Source: Chloroflexota bacterium
GTDB lineage: Bacteria > Chloroflexota > Anaerolineae > UBA4142
DNA: 7,109 bases
Direction: 5' to 3'
Assembly (NCBI GenBank): GCA_016199405.1
Contig: JACQGS010000069.1
Coordinates: forward strand, 1 to 7,109
Shown: piece after piece, positions 5,892-7,109 of the stretch
How the letters are laid out: each line of letters starts with the position of its first letter
Numbering within the stretch: position 1 is the stretch's first letter
Program-made: the position numbers and the translations under genes
The notes under the pieces: generated by a model
Seen by the model: the letters and a program-made list of their open reading frames with translations, nothing else
The model's database searches: none
Told to the model about the DNA's origin: nothing

Positions 5892-7082
5892 ATGCCCATC
5901 GACCCCGCCCGTCAACACCAAGCCAAAGAATATGCGCGCCTCCGCCACCGGCTGTTCGCATTGAATCTCGCGCTCACCGGCATCGCGCTTGCCGCGACGC
6001 TCGGGCTGGGGCTGAACGTCTGGCTCAAGCAAAGCATTTTTGCGATCACGCGCGACGCGGGACTAGCGACTCTTCTCTATTTCACCTCCGCGTATCTCGC
6101 GTACAATCTCTTATTCTCTCCAATCTCTTTCTATAGCGGCTTTGTCCTGCCGCATCGCTACGGCTTGTCGTTGCAAAACTTCCGCGCGTGGCTGACCGAT
6201 GAATTCAAAGGGCTGGCGCTTGCGCTCGTGCTCGGCGGAGTGGTCATCGAAATAATTTATGCGCTGTTGCGCGGCAATTTACCTCTACCACCTCTCCCCT
6301 TCGCCCCTCCCCTAACAGGGGAGGGGTTGGGGGTGGGGTCGGGTTGGTGGCTCTACGCTAGTGCGTTCATGATTTTCTTTAGCGTCGTCATTGCGAACCT
6401 CGCGCCGGTGTTGATCTACCCCATCTTTTTCAAATTCAAGCCGCTCGACGATGCCGAACTGACGCGTCGCCTCACCGCGCTCGCGGAACGCGCGCACACG
6501 CGCGTGCGCGGCGTCTATACGATGATGCTCTCGGAAAAAACGACCGCCGCGAATGCCGCGCTGATGGGCTTGGGCAATACGCGTCGCATCGTTTTGGGCG
6601 ACACGCTCTACAACAATTACACGCACGACGAAATCGAAACGATTCTCGCGCACGAGTTGGGGCATCACGTTCATCGCGATATGGGCTGGTTTCTCGTTTT
6701 TCAATCACTGACCACGCTCGCCGGCTTTTTTATTGCGGATCAATTTTTACGCGCGAGCGTCGCGTGGTTGCACTACGAGAGCATCGCCGATCTCGCCGCG
6801 TTTCCGTTGCTCGGCATTGCGTTCGGCGTTTTCGGCTTGCTGACGATGCCGATCGGCAACGCGTTCTCGCGCTGGCGCGAGCGCATGGCGGACGATTACG
6901 CGTTGGACGCGACGCAGAACGCGCGCGCGTTTACAAGCGCGATGGAAAAATTAGCAAATCAGAATCTGGGCGAGTTGGAACCGGAGCCGTGGGTCGAATT
7001 TTTGCTGTACGATCATCCGCCGCTTGGTAAAAGAATTGCGCGCGGCGAGGAATACGCGCGCGCATCTCCCCTCCCCGCGTAG
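5892..7082 (+). CDS. M48 family membrane metalloprotease (Ste24/CAAX protease-like)
   Basis: This 396-aa polytopic membrane zinc protease resembles Ste24, which in eukaryotes cleaves prenylated peptides; bacterial members are thought to act in membrane-protein quality control. The zinc motif HELGH is at 254-258 and the third ligand is E330 in RERMADD (329-335). Family blocks include KTTAANAALMGLGNTRRIVL (216-235) and YDHPPLGKRI (373-382). Hydrophobic segments are near 22-44, 57-82, 106-126, 153-180, 265-285 and 298-320. The ATG at 5892 is chosen because AAGGAAG (5881-5887) precedes it by a normal distance; a GTG at 5820 would overlap the previous gene. Residues about 130-151 (Pro/Gly-rich) are encoded by a palindromic repeat inserted in frame before the WWLYA block. 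The last residues, SPLPA, and the stop come from a second copy. The return to CGCG-rich composition marks native DNA. Confidence 0.92.
   Translation: MPIDPARQHQAKEYARLRHRLFALNLALTGIALAATLGLGLNVWLKQSIFAITRDAGLATLLYFTSAYLAYNLLFSPISFYSGFVLPHRYGLSLQNFRAWLTDEFKGLALALVLGGVVIEIIYALLRGNLPLPPLPFAPPLTGEGLGVGSGWWLYASAFMIFFSVVIANLAPVLIYPIFFKFKPLDDAELTRRLTALAERAHTRVRGVYTMMLSEKTTAANAALMGLGNTRRIVLGDTLYNNYTHDEIETILAHELGHHVHRDMGWFLVFQSLTTLAGFFIADQFLRASVAWLHYESIADLAAFPLLGIAFGVFGLLTMPIGNAFSRWRERMADDYALDATQNARAFTSAMEKLANQNLGELEPEPWVEFLLYDHPPLGKRIARGEEYARASPLPA
6279..6344. repeat. Palindromic C/G-rich repeat inside the M48 gene, copy 1
   Basis: The core is CCCCTCCCCT (6304-6313), loop AAC, AGGGGAGGGG (6317-6326): a perfect 10-bp stem. 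It is followed by TTGGGGGTGGGGTC (6327-6340) and preceded by C/T-rich sequence from about 6282. Positions 6318-6340 match the second copy at 7082-7104 at 20 of 23 bases. The repeat is read in frame as about 22 Pro/Leu/Gly-rich residues between two transmembrane segments. The outer boundaries are approximate. Confidence 0.85.
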
Positions 7083-7104
7083 GGGAGGGGCAGGGGGTGA
7101 GGTC
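7066..7104. repeat. Palindromic C/G-rich repeat at the M48 3' end, copy 2
   Basis: CCCCTCCCC (7068-7076), loop GCGTA, GGGGAGGGG (7082-7090) forms a perfect 9-bp stem, followed by CAGGGGGTGAGGTC (7091-7104). The TAG stop of the protease (7080-7082) spans the end of the loop and the first base of the right arm. The strong GC hairpin could help end or stabilise the transcript, but no T-tract is visible before the window ends at 7109, so it is listed as a repeat and not as a terminator. Confidence 0.8.
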
Positions 7105-7109
7105 AAATA

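Noticed and set aside
1..7109. CRISPR array, tRNA, rRNA, transposase or replication origin
   Set aside because: No direct repeats with regular 25-40 bp spacing, no cloverleaf-like sequence, no transposase motifs and no DnaA-box cluster were seen.

Overview
The window looks like a GC-rich bacterial chromosome. Every convincing gene lies on the + strand. The native genes are full of CGCG and GCGC tetramers. The intergenic spaces carry 7-nt tandem repeats, long palindromes and C-rich/G-rich hairpin repeats. From memory, this combination is typical of Chloroflexota, especially Anaerolineae-like genomes, but no marker gene here proves the lineage, so treat the taxonomy as a moderate-confidence inference.

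Left part (1-3068), native housekeeping and surface genes: an ammonia-type NAD+ synthetase (nadE, 64-900); a 78-bp spacer filled by an inverted heptad repeat (905-970); a UDP-hexose 4-epimerase-like extended SDR (979-1920); and, overlapping it by ATGA, a fusion of a ferritin-like (erythrin) domain with a VIT/CCC1 iron transporter (1917-3068).

Junction (3069-3233): a second, unrelated heptad array (3071-3105), a remnant of a dispersed repeat (about 3121-3153), a perfect 34-bp palindrome followed by eight T (3165-3205, a strong intrinsic terminator), and a -10-like TAGAAT box placed so that the next mRNA may be leaderless.

Accessory island (3234-5868), clearly poorer in CGCG and apparently lower in GC: a type II restriction-modification operon. 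It encodes a 515-aa DNA methyltransferase with an N-terminal MerR/excisionase-like helix-turn-helix, a 259-aa endonuclease that resembles the TdeIII/MjaII family (known members cut GGNCC), overlapping by 29 bp, and a 98-aa protein of unknown function with one DnaJ-type CxxCxGxG knuckle. The methyltransferase would protect host DNA, the nuclease would cut unmodified invading DNA, and the helix-turn-helix domain could adjust expression. By manual scan the window has no GGCC at all and only two GGNCC sites.

Right part (5892-7082): an M48 (Ste24-like) membrane metalloprotease with native composition. One copy of a palindromic repeat is inserted in frame between two membrane segments, and a second copy supplies its last codons and stop. 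There are no tRNA or rRNA genes, CRISPR arrays, insertion sequences or origins that I can see. The most notable items are the HTH-methyltransferase/nuclease/small-protein operon and the repeat that has entered a coding sequence.
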